Shown piece after piece: positions 13,031 through 24,276 of a stretch of DNA of 64,000 nucleotides (its first letter is position 1; every line of letters begins with the position of its first letter). Both the position numbers and the translations under genes were made by a program. Below the pieces are notes generated by a model. It saw nothing but the letters and a program-made list of their open reading frames with translations. It made no database searches and was not told where the DNA came from. The DNA is taken from NCBI GenBank assembly GCA_037043015.1, contig CM073326.1:19848345-19912344 (forward strand), given 5' to 3'. This stretch comes from Bryum argenteum (Eukaryota; Streptophyta; Bryopsida; Bryales; Bryaceae).

Positions 13031-14000
13031 TTAACCCCTAGACATTCATGATGTTGGTTTTCCACATTTTAGATGACGAACTGAAATTTTGAAGAGCCAT
13101 AACTTCTTTATACAAAGCCTCATTTTAACAAAACCGCAGAGGCCTTGGTCCATAATCATGTCTAGTTTGTATGGTATAGATTTCAGACTCATAACAATAG
13201 ATAATGAATAATGGTACGTATTTTAGTGAAGGCAACTTATGATTTTTGGAATTTCAAGCATAAGGTATGTTTTGCCATCGCAAGCCAATTATGTAGAGAT
13301 TAAAAATACTTTTTCATGAATCTTTTACAAAGGTAAAATCTTAAGATGAATCCCATAAACTTCCTACTTGGATGATTCTTACAAAATAGATGAATATTTG
13401 AGTAGCTATATCTCTATCATCCACTGTTAAATTTCAACTTTATATTTAAGGATGATTTGAAATAGAGTCTAGATTTAGTGGTAGAAACCTTCACTAGATT
13501 GAAGATGTTTTGAGGATTAGGTATAGGTTTGAGTGCAAAAAGTTTAGTTTTTGACTACTTTTTCTTTGAACCATTTTTGGCAATCTTCACCATAGCAAGG
13601 CTACTATATCAACTCATATTTTTTTTTGATAATTTATTGTTGTCTAGGGGTGCTACTGAGATGAAGGTGAACAACTTTCTAGTAGGTGATTTTCTAATTG
13701 CCATTCGTTTGTTGGTAGGATTTCTACACTAAAGTGATAATCATGAGATATTGCAATTTGTTTTTAGTATCAATATATTATTATCTTCCAATCAATGAAG
13801 CTTCATAACTAAAGATTCTCATCGACATGACCTATAAAAGTTTCATATAAAGATTGTATGGTTGAGATCAAAATAAGTTTCCTTCATTTTTCGATGACAC
13901 TTTTTTATGAAAATGTGTTTTTTGACTAATAAAATATAGGTTGGGGGGAGGGGTGACTCCAGCTGAGATATGGTATATTACATGCGTTAAAGGAGTATAA
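13031..14000 (+). mobile_element. TTAA element family A
   Basis: Begins TTAACCCCTAGACATTC at 13031. The body (TTTTGAAGAGCCATAACTTC at about 13090 onward) parallels the 22.0 kb and 43.1 kb copies. The right end is eroded; a CGTTAAAGGAGTATAA block at 13984-14000 is the best candidate. Non-coding. Confidence 0.65.
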
Positions 14001-15539
14001 TTGTAAGAGATATTTTGATGACCAAGATGATATATTTGATCCCTATCATTACCTAATTTTTGAATTTATGGTATTTTTTTTCCTTGTACAAATATTTACA
14101 ATCATAAAGAGAGGGCAATATTTAAGTCCCTTACTTTTTTACAGGGAAAAAATTAGGAGTGGGAGAGGCCATGATGATCGACCGTTACATGCAATTTTTC
14201 ATTCATCCAAGTAGGTCCACAATGCAATAATTGACCCTAAAAATATTTTAGGTTGTACCATTTTTTTTAAGAATATCTTGGGGGAAAATAAAATTATGAC
14301 ACATTATTCAACAACGTATCTTACTAATAATTAAATTTCCAATAATTTGTACCTCCTATATTATCCTCAAAGTTTTTTAAATTTTTTGACACCTTAATGA
14401 ACTACTTCCCTACATTATGCCACACATTGTTTGGTAAAAAAATCTAAGTGACCTGTTCCTTGAGAAATAGGTTGGGATATATAGAGGTTAAGATGCATTC
14501 AAACAATATAGATTTTCTCCCAACTAAGTTAATAAAGAAATACAAAATTATCTCAAATATAACATTAGGTTTATTTGGAACCTCAAGGCTCAATAGGCCT
14601 ACACCCCTACACCCTAGATCCTAAACCCTAAACTTTGAACCATAAATTTCTTAAGTTCCCAAGTTCATGTTATTATTTCTAGTAACTTTTATAGGGCTCC
14701 ATATAATGTGATTTTTGTACGGTTCTCCTTGTTTTTGTGTTCCATCTAAAATCAGGTTATTCTTGGTATATTTTTAGAACCATAGATACATTAGAACTCA
14801 ATATCTTCCCATCTACCAGTTTGACCCATACAAAAATTCGACCGCTGACCGCACCTCTACAAAAATACCCACTTCCAAAAACACCTCTTGCACCCCAATC
14901 CGATTGACAGTCTCTGAGATTCAACAATCGCAAAATGAACCAAACAACCAAAGAAACATCTAGCATAAATATAAAGAAGATAGATAGATAAGACAATGTA
15001 TAAAAGACTAAAATATCCTATTTTGTTTTTTTTCTTTCAGATTGCATATCTCCTAATGCATGGTCTGTGATATGTATGATGAATTGATGATAATTCAAGT
15101 AAAAAGAACTTTATAATAGTGAGAGTACGAGAGTATGATTGGATATCTTACACTTATTTATGCTAAACATAAAAATGTAAACAATTATCAAAAATTGTTA
15201 TCTAGCGTTTGCCACAATATTTGATTCATCAATGCCACGACTTATTTGATTTGGTGAAAGAATTTATCAACCATGTATATGATTTGCTAGATAATAGCGG
15301 GAGAGCCCCCATGATTCCCTAAGTAGTCTTAATATTATATTGATATTGAATTAAACTCTGTTGAAATATGTGAAATGTCATTACAAAATGTGAATCTTAT
15401 TTCTGATCAGTGGAAAGCAGGACTCTCTTACGCCACCATCAAGGTATTCAGGTGAGCAAGGACATTAGGTATCCAGTTGCTTGTACGGAAGAAAATTGTC
15501 GGCTACGGATTGCAGTAAACAGTGGTTGAGAAACTAAAT
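14001..15539. other. AT-rich intergenic tract, nothing recognised
   Basis: A CCCTA-rich patch at about 14600-14640 resembles telomere-type sequence but is too short and irregular to count. No gene seen. Confidence 0.4.
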
Positions 15540-16117
15540 TAACGTGCAATCTGAAAGAAAAGCCCAGAACATGGAAGGGAGAACTGTGTGGTTGGTTGGG
15601 AGAAAGATTGCTTAAGAAACTGCAGAAACAGAAAGCGAAACCGAAACTTGGTCATTAGAATTGTGAAGAGGGCGTGCCACGCTGACATGTCCAGATGCAA
15701 AGTGCGGTCTGAAAAGCCCCTTGCCACATGGGCAGGTGCGGCACGAGAGATAGGAAGGCCCGAGAAGAAGGAGACACGAGGTGGTCTCGATGGCGAGTGA
15801 TCGTAAGATCGTTGTTCTGCTGGCGCCGTGCATCCCCGCCGTCGTCAAAGCTGCACAGAAAGAGCACCCCACGGTTGCCTCCCTGTTGCCTGCTGCCACC
15901 GGCTCCAATGCCGACGACGGCCACGTAGCTGCGCTCCACCATCTCCACTCTCGCTGTGCATACGTCTTTCCGTTTTGCTCGACATCACCACTCTCCTCTT
16001 CCAAGACCCCTCCCCCGCTCTTCTTCTCCTGCGCATTTTTGACGTTATTGCCGAAGCCACCTCGCCTCAGCGTAGAATTCTAGTCTTCTACTTTTGACCT
16101 GACGAATTTTTCTTCAA
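15540..16117 (+). other. 5' leader and promoter region of the zinc-finger gene, with a possible uORF
   Basis: GC-rich stretch immediately before the start at 16118. An open frame at 15781-16083 (100 codons) ends 34 bases before the main ATG. It has no recognised domain and may be an upstream ORF or chance. Confidence 0.35.
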
Positions 16118-17210
16118 ATGTATAGCGCGGCTGCAACTCCTCATGTGCTGGATTCTGGTCATTCGCTCTTTTCAGTTGCTCGTGCTGGGCCTCTGCCTCT
16201 CGTTGGTCCTCAATTAGCTGGGATTAGATGGAAGGAGCCTGCCTCGAAGCGGTCGTATCCAACAATCTCTGCCGCTTTGGATCCTGCCTTCCCAAATCAG
16301 CAGCCGGACTTCTCCGATTTTCAGTGGCCGTCTACTTCACGTGTTGGAGGACGGCAAGGTGAAGTCGAGCGAGACGTGAAAGCTGGTGCCAAAGAGAAGT
16401 GGTCCAAAGACAATGAAAGTGCGCTCAGCGGTGACACGCCGTTGCCGCTTCCTCTGGCGTATCCAGGGACTGAGCCTGCCACGCAGAAACAGATGGACGC
16501 CATGCTGAGTTGTGATCCCGAAGTCGAGGTTTGCTCTCTCCCTCTCTCTCTTTCTCTCTGTGCTCAATCTAGGCCAATTCAGCATATGAAGTCTGTAAAC
16601 CCTTCCTTCGGCAACCCAACGGCTTTTTCTTCCTTATTCATACATTTAGGGCTTGAGCTGCCGCAATTTGTCTGCATTCTAATCTATGATGCAATTGCAG
16701 GATTGCAAGGACCCCGTGTATCAGTGGACGGCCAAGTGCTCACGGTGTCAAGGCACAGGGGAGGTGAGCTTTTACCGGAAACGAGGTAAAGAAGTCATCT
16801 GCAAGTGTATCGCTTGTTCAGGCATAGGTACACCGTCTCTCGATTTCTCTCCCTCCCTCTCTCTCTCTCTGGCTTATTCCAGTTACGCTGGTGGTTTCTT
16901 TGGAACTTGCAACATATTTCAACTTTTTGAATAGAAGAGACCAATTATTTCGTAGAATCCATGGAGGATCTTGTGCTTGTCAAAGCCTAAACCCCTCCCT
17001 GCAGCTTATGGGACCTCATTGATAGGCACTTTCCTGTAGGTCTTTCGTGGAGCACCTTGTTTTACAAGAAAATCGTTCTCCCTTTCTTGAATAAGTGAAG
17101 AAGGAAAGAGTGCGCTGTCTGATAACTTTTTTTGCGATGGTTTGGCAGGTTACATACAGAGGATTTCTTTCAGGGGGGACAAAGTTGATGACTCTGACTT
17201 GCTGAAATAA
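16118..17210 (+). CDS. Small plastid-type zinc-finger protein (half DnaJ/BSD2-like CxxCxGxG)
   Basis: Three exons, 16118-16528, 16701-16827 and 17149-17210, with GT-AG borders and matching phases, give 199 residues. The first 55 or so residues are rich in Ser, Ala and Arg and poor in acids, which fits a plastid transit peptide. The C-terminus carries two CxxCxGxG modules, C150-C153 (KCSRCQGTG) and C173-C176 ([10 protein letters not shown]), the zinc-binding pattern of the DnaJ cysteine-rich and BSD2-like proteins that assist folding or assembly in chloroplasts. There is no J domain. Specific client unknown. It is convergent with ZIP4, with about 540 bp between their stops. Confidence 0.82.
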
Positions 17211-17749
17211 TTATTTTCAAGATAGAACTCATTCTTGTTAACAAGATTCTTCATTATTCGAAGCTTCCCTGTATCAAATTGCACAGGTGAGTGGTGAGAC
17301 AACTGAATCAACAGTGTTTATATTTCATGTGAGGATTCAACATGGAAATTATATGACTCCCTGACACTCCAGCTAGAGTCACTGCTGAGATTCGTATTTT
17401 TTAGACTGAGCATACACAAGGACTATGTCTTGCTCAGAAAGAGTGAAAGCTCTTGAAATTTTCAGGATCATTTTGAGGATTTTCTTTTGTAGCGAAGATA
17501 GCAAACCTCACCTTCGTATCTAGCAGACTAAACGAGCTGTTTATGCTGCTCGATGGCATGTACCTCTGCTTTTAGCACTTATTAAAGCACCCATTGGTGC
17601 AACCTTTGTACTTTGGATGTATGATACTGCGTTGCAGCTGTAGTGTAGGCATACGAGGTGCACGGAGGAGTGGCACTTTGTTGTTGTTAAGGATATACTG
17701 TCGTAGATTTGTCAGTTGACCATATTCGAAGGTCTCATCTCATCAAAAC
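17211..17749. other. Shared 3' intergenic spacer
   Basis: Lies between two convergent stop codons and must hold both 3'UTRs. No further gene seen. Confidence 0.5.
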
Positions 17750-20700
17750 CTATCCTGCCTCGTATGCAGAAGCTTTTAGCCGTAGGAGCTCGGTTATATT
17801 TTCCATCATAGAAGGCCGGTGACTCTCCATAGCAGGCACGTGCTTGAGGAGCTCTAGAGCAACTCCCATCCAGAGTTCAGCTTTGTCATGTTGCTGCAAC
17901 TTCAAATAAAGTGCACCTTTGTTCCAGGCAGTTGAAACCAGCCACTGAGCTTCGTCTTGTGGGTACAGCTTGTCACCCAACCCTGAGAAAATCTGCTGTG
18001 CCTGCTTGTAGTGGTCGAGTACCTGGCAAATTCAAGTCACGTCATGAGATACACAACCAGGCAATGCTGGTGAAAACTGAAGCAACATAAGCAAAGAGGA
18101 TTTTTTCGCCGGTTCGGTTCTATTTTGAAGACATGCTCGGATACATATTCGTTCTCGCAGCACGATCATGAAGGGAGTAGAGGACAGAATTAGTGCTCAC
18201 ATCTGAGCCATCTTTGCAGCGGCTGTTTGCCAGGATGATCATTTTTCTGATGACCGCAGCAACTACTCGGTAGTCGGTGCCCGGAGCACCAACTGCAAGG
18301 GATAGGCACATGCGGAATGAGGTTGTCGCAACTTCAATACCAGGTTCCCTACTCTCTGAAGCCGCCAGGCCCATTTTAAAAAAGTGTTCAGCTGAAAAAC
18401 CCGGCATGCTGCCGCATCGCTTCAGAATTTTGAGCTGTTCTACGTGATCATTCGCTCGTCCTTTAATTTCGAATAGTAACATATTCAGGTGGATATTGTA
18501 GCTTTCGTCGACTATGATCGCAGGGTCTGACAAGGCTTCAAGTGCCCGGTGCACCTACAGGAAATGAAAACGTGTGACTGCGCTGTGACTTGAGGATAAG
18601 AAGAGGTGGCCGATGGTGCATGATAGAACATACCTGCTGACATTTATCCAAGTAGGTTGTTGCAATATGTACCACCTCGCTTTCATTCAAATCTTCTGTT
18701 GCCAGCAGGGCTGATACAGAAAGCAGCAATGCTGTTTGCACGAACTGGAGACTCACGGGAGATGGGGGTAGCACAGAGAAGAAGTCCGAAGAAATAGAGT
18801 AGAACTCGAAACATGACTTCCAGTCTTGTTGTCTGCCACATGCTATGGCCTCGTTCCATGCTGCACCTGAATACCATTTTGCTTCTCGTTCTCCGTTTAC
18901 TCCTGCACCAAAGAATTGCTCGCATCCTACGTCTTGCAATCGCTTCTGAGCGAATTTAAAGTGCTTTAGTATGTCGCAGCGTTTGCCTTTTTCTTGGAGA
19001 AGTAGCAGAATGAGATTTCTGAGAACGACTACTTCTCCTGTGACTGGAGTTCGTTCAGAAGAGTATAAGGTGAGCATGCTGCAAAGTGCAGCAATAGCGA
19101 CTGCAGTCATTTTGCAAGCAACAGCCTCGTGGCATGCAAGGTTCAAGAACTCCGGCTCAAAGTCAGGGCACTGTAACATCCTCTGGAGTTGCTTGCAACC
19201 CTCTAATTCATTCCTTGCTTGTAGTAGAATTTTGAACTGTATCGACAGATGTTTAGATCGGCAACTTCATTAGTAGCGAAGCAATGTAGATATCACCTAG
19301 GAGGAAGATGTTCGATATCCAGTATCATGTCCAGTATAAGTTTTTTCAGCGAAGAAAAAGACTAGAATACAATACCTTAAGAAATATGCTCGCAATGCTT
19401 GGATCTACCTGTCAAATACGTCGATGACGTCCGTCAGAATTGTTAGGCCCATCAAAAACTAGATCTTCAAGCATTACTTATGTATACTGGGTGTGAGTGA
19501 CTTAATTTCAAGCTAAATGCGCTTCTCCAGCTCTATTGACATATCGCCATTATCATGTCAAGAATATACGAACTAGATAATATGAGGATCCATAGCAGAC
19601 CTATAATAAGCCACTTGCACTATCATTGACTTCTCTCTACCTTCTCCGCTCTATCAATGACCTCCGCAGCTCGGTCAAACTGAGAGAGAGCCATGTGGCA
19701 GAGACAAAGAACTCGGAGGGACTTGGCCTCGAGCAAGCAACCTTTGTCGTCTCGCTCGAGATACAGCATAGAAGCCTCAAAGAGCCGAATGCTAGTCTTG
19801 TACAACTTTGCTTGAAAATGTTCGGAGCCACTGCCATAGCGTGCATCATTGAAACATTCACTTGTCTTGGTTAGCAGAACTTTTTGACACAAATGACCAA
19901 TCACAGAATCCCACTGCAGCACAAACGAGAGAGTTGAATGCTTGTTAATGCACAGTTCTTTGTCCAATAATTTGGACCTTTACGAGTTGATCTCAAGTGG
20001 CTGCCAAGACATATTCTTATTGCCAAAGTATTGCGATAAGTGTGAAATAACCTGGCCCAGAGAAGCGTGTGAACATTTTGATGTTGATTCTGTGTAATTT
20101 TGTTTCGCCTGTCATCCAAAACAAGAACTTCGTTTCCCGCCATTAGAGCTGTTTGAATATTCTCGTTACAGGCGATTTTTAAAGCCAATTCGACTCGTCT
20201 GATACATTTCGGATCGTCTGTCGGCTCCTGCCGCAGCAACTTCTGCAGCACTTTGGAGGGAAGCTGCTCTGTGTCTGGACCGAAATGCTCTAGGAGAATG
20301 AAAAATGCCTTGTCGACAACATCGATTCTGCCGCATTCTTCAATGACAATCTCAAGTGCTGAGACATAAACATCAAATTGTTCCCCGCTGTGAGAGACAA
20401 GCGTGAGAAGCTCGCGCTCAACCTCATCATGCCGTCCTAATTTCGCTAGAGCTCTTAGTGCAAAGTACGATGTACTTGTCTGATCCGTTGCTAGTCTTAA
20501 AGCATCAACACACCGCAGAGCACCCTCATAATTTTCGTTCTGTAAGTGACCAGCTGCCAGGTTACGCAGGATTCGTTGCTTTAGTCTCTCCAAGTTTGCC
20601 TTATTGTCCTTATTCATCTGAGAAATGCTAAGAGCCTCTGAGCAGATGTCTAAAGCGATCTCCATATATCGAACAGATTCAGTGTGGGAATCAGTGTCAT

Positions 20701-21382
20701 CCTTCATAAGAAGAGTTTTCCCGAAGTGTAAATATTGCTCTGCCAGTTCGGCGTGGCGTTCAGCAGGGACACTAGCAAGCAGGCCTCGACCTCTTCCCAA
20801 CAAACTACATGCAAGTGTTTGGCCACCGAGTTCCCAAGCCGTTCTAGCACGGGCTAAAAACAAGTCAAAGAAAAAATCAATCTGTTCTCTGGTAGCTGAA
20901 GTTTGAGAAGTCCACTCTTCTTGCTTGAAACAGAGCTCAAATGCCTTCTCGAAAGACGCCGATGCTTGCAGAAATTTTCGGAGTTTGTGCCATGCGCAAC
21001 CGGTTTTGAAAAGAATTATGGCAATCCTTATAAACCGGGAGCGGGCGTTACCGATAGCACCAGCTAAAACCAGAAGGTCGCATGCAATTTGACGAAGCTC
21101 TGCATCCGTCTCGGTGAGTTCCTGATCGCCCGCCAAGTTGTTCACAATGTCCACGCTTGTGTTCCATAAACGGTAACTCAGACGCCACGCATTCAGTCGC
21201 TGCTCCTCAGAAAATTCAGATTCTGCAACACTCTCTAGACACATTCGAAGTTGCTGCACACTCTGAGGGCTGAGGGACGGCGGAGATACTCCTTCAATCT
21301 CGTTCACGAGATCCTCGAATCGTTTAAGTGCTTCATTTGTAGGAGTTTCCATATCCTGACTCGGCAGTTCGTGAATTTTCAT
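17750..21382 (-). CDS. ZIP4: ZIP4/SPO22 meiotic TPR protein
   Basis: Meiosis-specific TPR-type scaffold of the ZMM group, required for class I crossovers in Arabidopsis and rice and linking to the synaptonemal complex. Six exons: 21382-20052, 19830-19641, 19408-19376, 19236-18634, 18554-18201 and 18022-17750. All have GT-AG borders and matching phases, giving 927 residues, against 936 in Arabidopsis. The start MKIHELPS matches MRIAEIS of the Arabidopsis protein, so the in-frame upstream extension to 21511, which lacks an ATG, is not used. Conserved blocks include NAWRLSYRLWNTSVDI, RARTAWELGGQ, SLRVLCLCHMALSQFDRA and WLVSTAWNKGALYLKL. Exon 3 is a 33-nt microexon. Confidence 0.93.
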
Positions 21383-22020
21383 CGCGGAAGAACTTACTGT
21401 CGATCGGCGGCTAAGGTCCTCGCGAGTCACCAAAGTGCAAGTGAAAATGTAGTGCGCAGGTGCGGAACGAACTGAACTGAGAATACGATGACCCCGCCAA
21501 CACTCCTCCACTCTGCCAACTGTGACTCAAGCATCCAAAAATCAAGGTGCAGAAACCTGCGAGGACCTTCCCAAGCAAACTCTAAACTCTGGCAAGAGTA
21601 AGGAGCCATCGTGTGACACAAGGTGCCTCGGGCTTCGGCTCCCGCCCCTTCGGAGTTCACCATTTCAAATTTTCAAGAACCGTAACCGAGTGGCGGATGG
21701 CTCCAGCAAATCAATTGGAGACGTAGCTTTCCGCTTGAACCCTTCAATGTCTGGATTTATTTCACTTTTAGGCTATTTAGGAAAGATAGATAGAAACTCC
21801 GGTCCCTTTCAAAGAGGCCGGCTTGAATGAAGTGTCCGTTCATAATGAAGTGTCTGTTCATAATGCTAATATCCCGATGGCCACCGGACAAGGGGAAATT
21901 GGAACAAATACTACTTCCCCCTCTTGAGGGTGGATACACTCTAGATCCAAAGTGCTAATGTGCTCTATTGGTGGCTGTATACTACCATTTTTTCACTACT
22001 GATTATATAATTTCTCAATG
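21383..22020. other. Upstream region of ZIP4
   Basis: GC-rich up to about 21730, consistent with a leader and promoter, then AT-rich. A divergent plus-strand frame at 21522-21830 shows no domain. Confidence 0.35.
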
Positions 22021-22997
22021 TAGTTAGTAATAGTCCTACACGTGTTGAATGACAAAAAACACCATTTTGGATGATAAGTTGAAACTTTGAAGAGCCACAA
22101 CTTCTTTATTTGGAGCCCAATTTGGATAAAGTAACTCGGGTCAGGTCCCATATCCAGTCCAGTTTTTGTGGTGAAAATTGCATAACTATTATAAAAATTA
22201 TGAATGTATAGCATGCATTCTAGTGACGGCAACTCTTGTTTTTGGTTTTTCAAACAGAGGGCATACTTTAGGATTGCAAGCCACCTATGTGAAATTCAAT
22301 TTAGTTTTTAAAGACTTTTTTCGATTTCAAGATGAAATTCAACATCTTTGTAGTTGGAAGGTATTTGATTTTAATAGTTTAGGTATTGGATTTGCGATGA
22401 TGTTTCTATCTTGAAAAAACTGAAAAAAAATTTCATGGTTGTTGAGAAGAAGTTTTTCATTCATTCACCTTTGGATTTCAATTTTGTTTGTTGGAATGAA
22501 TTCCTATTTATATTTATATTTATATATTTATATTTTTTTCTTAATGGAATCCTTAAATTCATTTAAGATGTGAGGAAGTTGGGGCAATCATTTTGAGTAC
22601 AAAGGACATTTTTTTCTTTGTAGACTTCAAGGCGGTATCCACCATAATTACAAAGCCATTATTTGTGCATAAGAATTTTTCTCATAGTTCTTCTTTGTTC
22701 AAGGGTGTTATTAAGATGAAGATAAACGCCTATGTAGTTGGTGATATTTTCACTAGATAAGATTATTGGTGGCATTAGTTCAACATGAAAATGTCGAAAT
22801 TTTGTGATGTATTTTGAGTTCTAATACGATATGATTTTTTCAATCTATGAGGCCTCATAACTCAAAATTTTACCCACATGATGTAGGATATGTCTATTAC
22901 AAGATTGTACAGTTGAAATCGAAATGTTTTGATCTATGACACTAGTTTTGAGAATGCGTTATTTTGCTAGAAATGAGTCATACAATTTAGGGGTTAA
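22021..22997 (+). mobile_element. TTAA element family A
   Basis: The right end reads TTTAGGGGTTAA at 22986-22997. The left end is eroded near 22021. The interior block TTTGAAGAGCCACAACTTC at about 22086 and later blocks follow the 43.1 kb copy. It abuts a family member in the opposite orientation. Confidence 0.65.
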
Positions 22998-23530
22998 AAC
23001 ATCTTTGATTTTTGTCAAAAATTTTACCACTAGAACTAGACTCTTAGTAGAATCCATCCCACACTATAAAGTTGAATTCCACTTGTGGATGAAGGAGATA
23101 CAACTCCATCAAAACCAAGTAATTCTAAAGTTACTTCATTCTTATCATCATTGCATATCCTATATCAAGATTATTTGGACCATAACTCTTTCACCTAGGA
23201 AGTTGTTAGAATTCATCTTTAGGTTATAACCATGTAAAAAGAACTCAAAAAGTACAATTCTTGTTTCACATGATATTCTATCAATGGTAAAAAACACCTA
23301 ATATTTGAAAATTAAAAAATATATAAAAACATAACCTTCAATAAAATTAAAAAATATATAAAAACATAACCTTCAATAAATTTATACTTCATTGTATGGG
23401 TGCGCATTATTAACCTCATAAACTAGACTTGAATTAAGATTTTTCAAGTAATTTTTTCAAAAACATTCTTCATATAAGTTATGACTCTCCAAAGTTTCAT
23501 TGTTTGACATCAAGAACGTCTAGGGGTCAA
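22998..23530 (-). mobile_element. Partial TTAA element family A, tail-to-tail with its neighbour
   Basis: Starts inside the family consensus (ACCACTAGAACTAGACTC, like ACCACTAAAACTAAACTC at 29.9 kb) and ends CGTCTAGGGGTCAA at 23517-23530. Contains a local tandem duplication of 35 bp at 23308-23380 (two nearly identical copies). Non-coding. Confidence 0.6.
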
Positions 23531-23760
23531 ACTCATGTTTGGCTTGCTTTCCTTATGTTTCTTTTGAGGAAAAATTCTTTCTTTTCAACTTTGAGCCTTA
23601 CAATCACACAATGGTAAGAAGTTTGATTCTATAATATTGATGTAGAAGTACATTTACAAGTTAGGTGATAAGTACTACAGTTACATACCTCAAATAGGTC
23701 GTAGAACTGAAAAAATTCACATTCAATTTTGAGGATAAAAATTCAAACCTTATTCATTTC

Positions 23761-24032
23761 TTGACCCCTTAAGGAGAGAGAAGCCCCAATTGAGTTCATT
23801 TGCTTAAAAAAGACATGTTGTTTTTAGAGAAACTGAGACTTTGACTGAATGTATCTCAAGATCCGTGTGGTGAAATTTGAATTAGAGTGGAAGGAAGTCT
23901 AATTAGAGGGATTTAAACAAGATCTACGGTCGGTTGGATTTTCCAGAATCGAATTAAAAAACGTTGATCACGGATTTCAGATTTGGCCGAGGTCACTTGT
24001 TGACCTTGTTGAGCTTCTCGTTTAGGGGTTAA
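23761..24032. mobile_element. Short TTAA-type element upstream of the RRM gene
   Basis: The left end TTGACCCCTTAAGGAGAG and the complement of the right end, TTAACCCCTAAACGAGAA, form a degenerate inverted pair 272 bp apart. Flanks are TTGA and TTAA. It ends 244 bp before the RRM gene start codon, so it lies in the promoter or leader. Confidence 0.55.
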
Positions 24033-24276
24033 AGAAGGGTGTTACAGTATCTATGTGTTCCCACCGGAGCTCTTGGAGTGGTTGGATAAGCCGCAGCTCC
24101 TCTGCACAGAGTCATAGGCGACGTTTGCAGAATTCGGAAGTAGCAATTCCTGCGTCGGCAGATTTAGTCCTGCTTCGATCCTCGCACTCGACGGCGACCT
24201 TTTTCTGTAGTGCAAGAGTCTGTAGCTCCTCTGCTGTTGTTTATTTTCTTGCACTTGCGGGAGCAGGCATTTTCCA

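Noticed and set aside
14600-14640. Telomere-type CCCTAAA repeat
   Set aside because: Only two irregular units, within AT-rich DNA; chance or very old.
21383-21511. N-terminal extension of ZIP4
   Set aside because: The frame is open but has no ATG, and the ATG at 21382 matches the known ZIP4 start.
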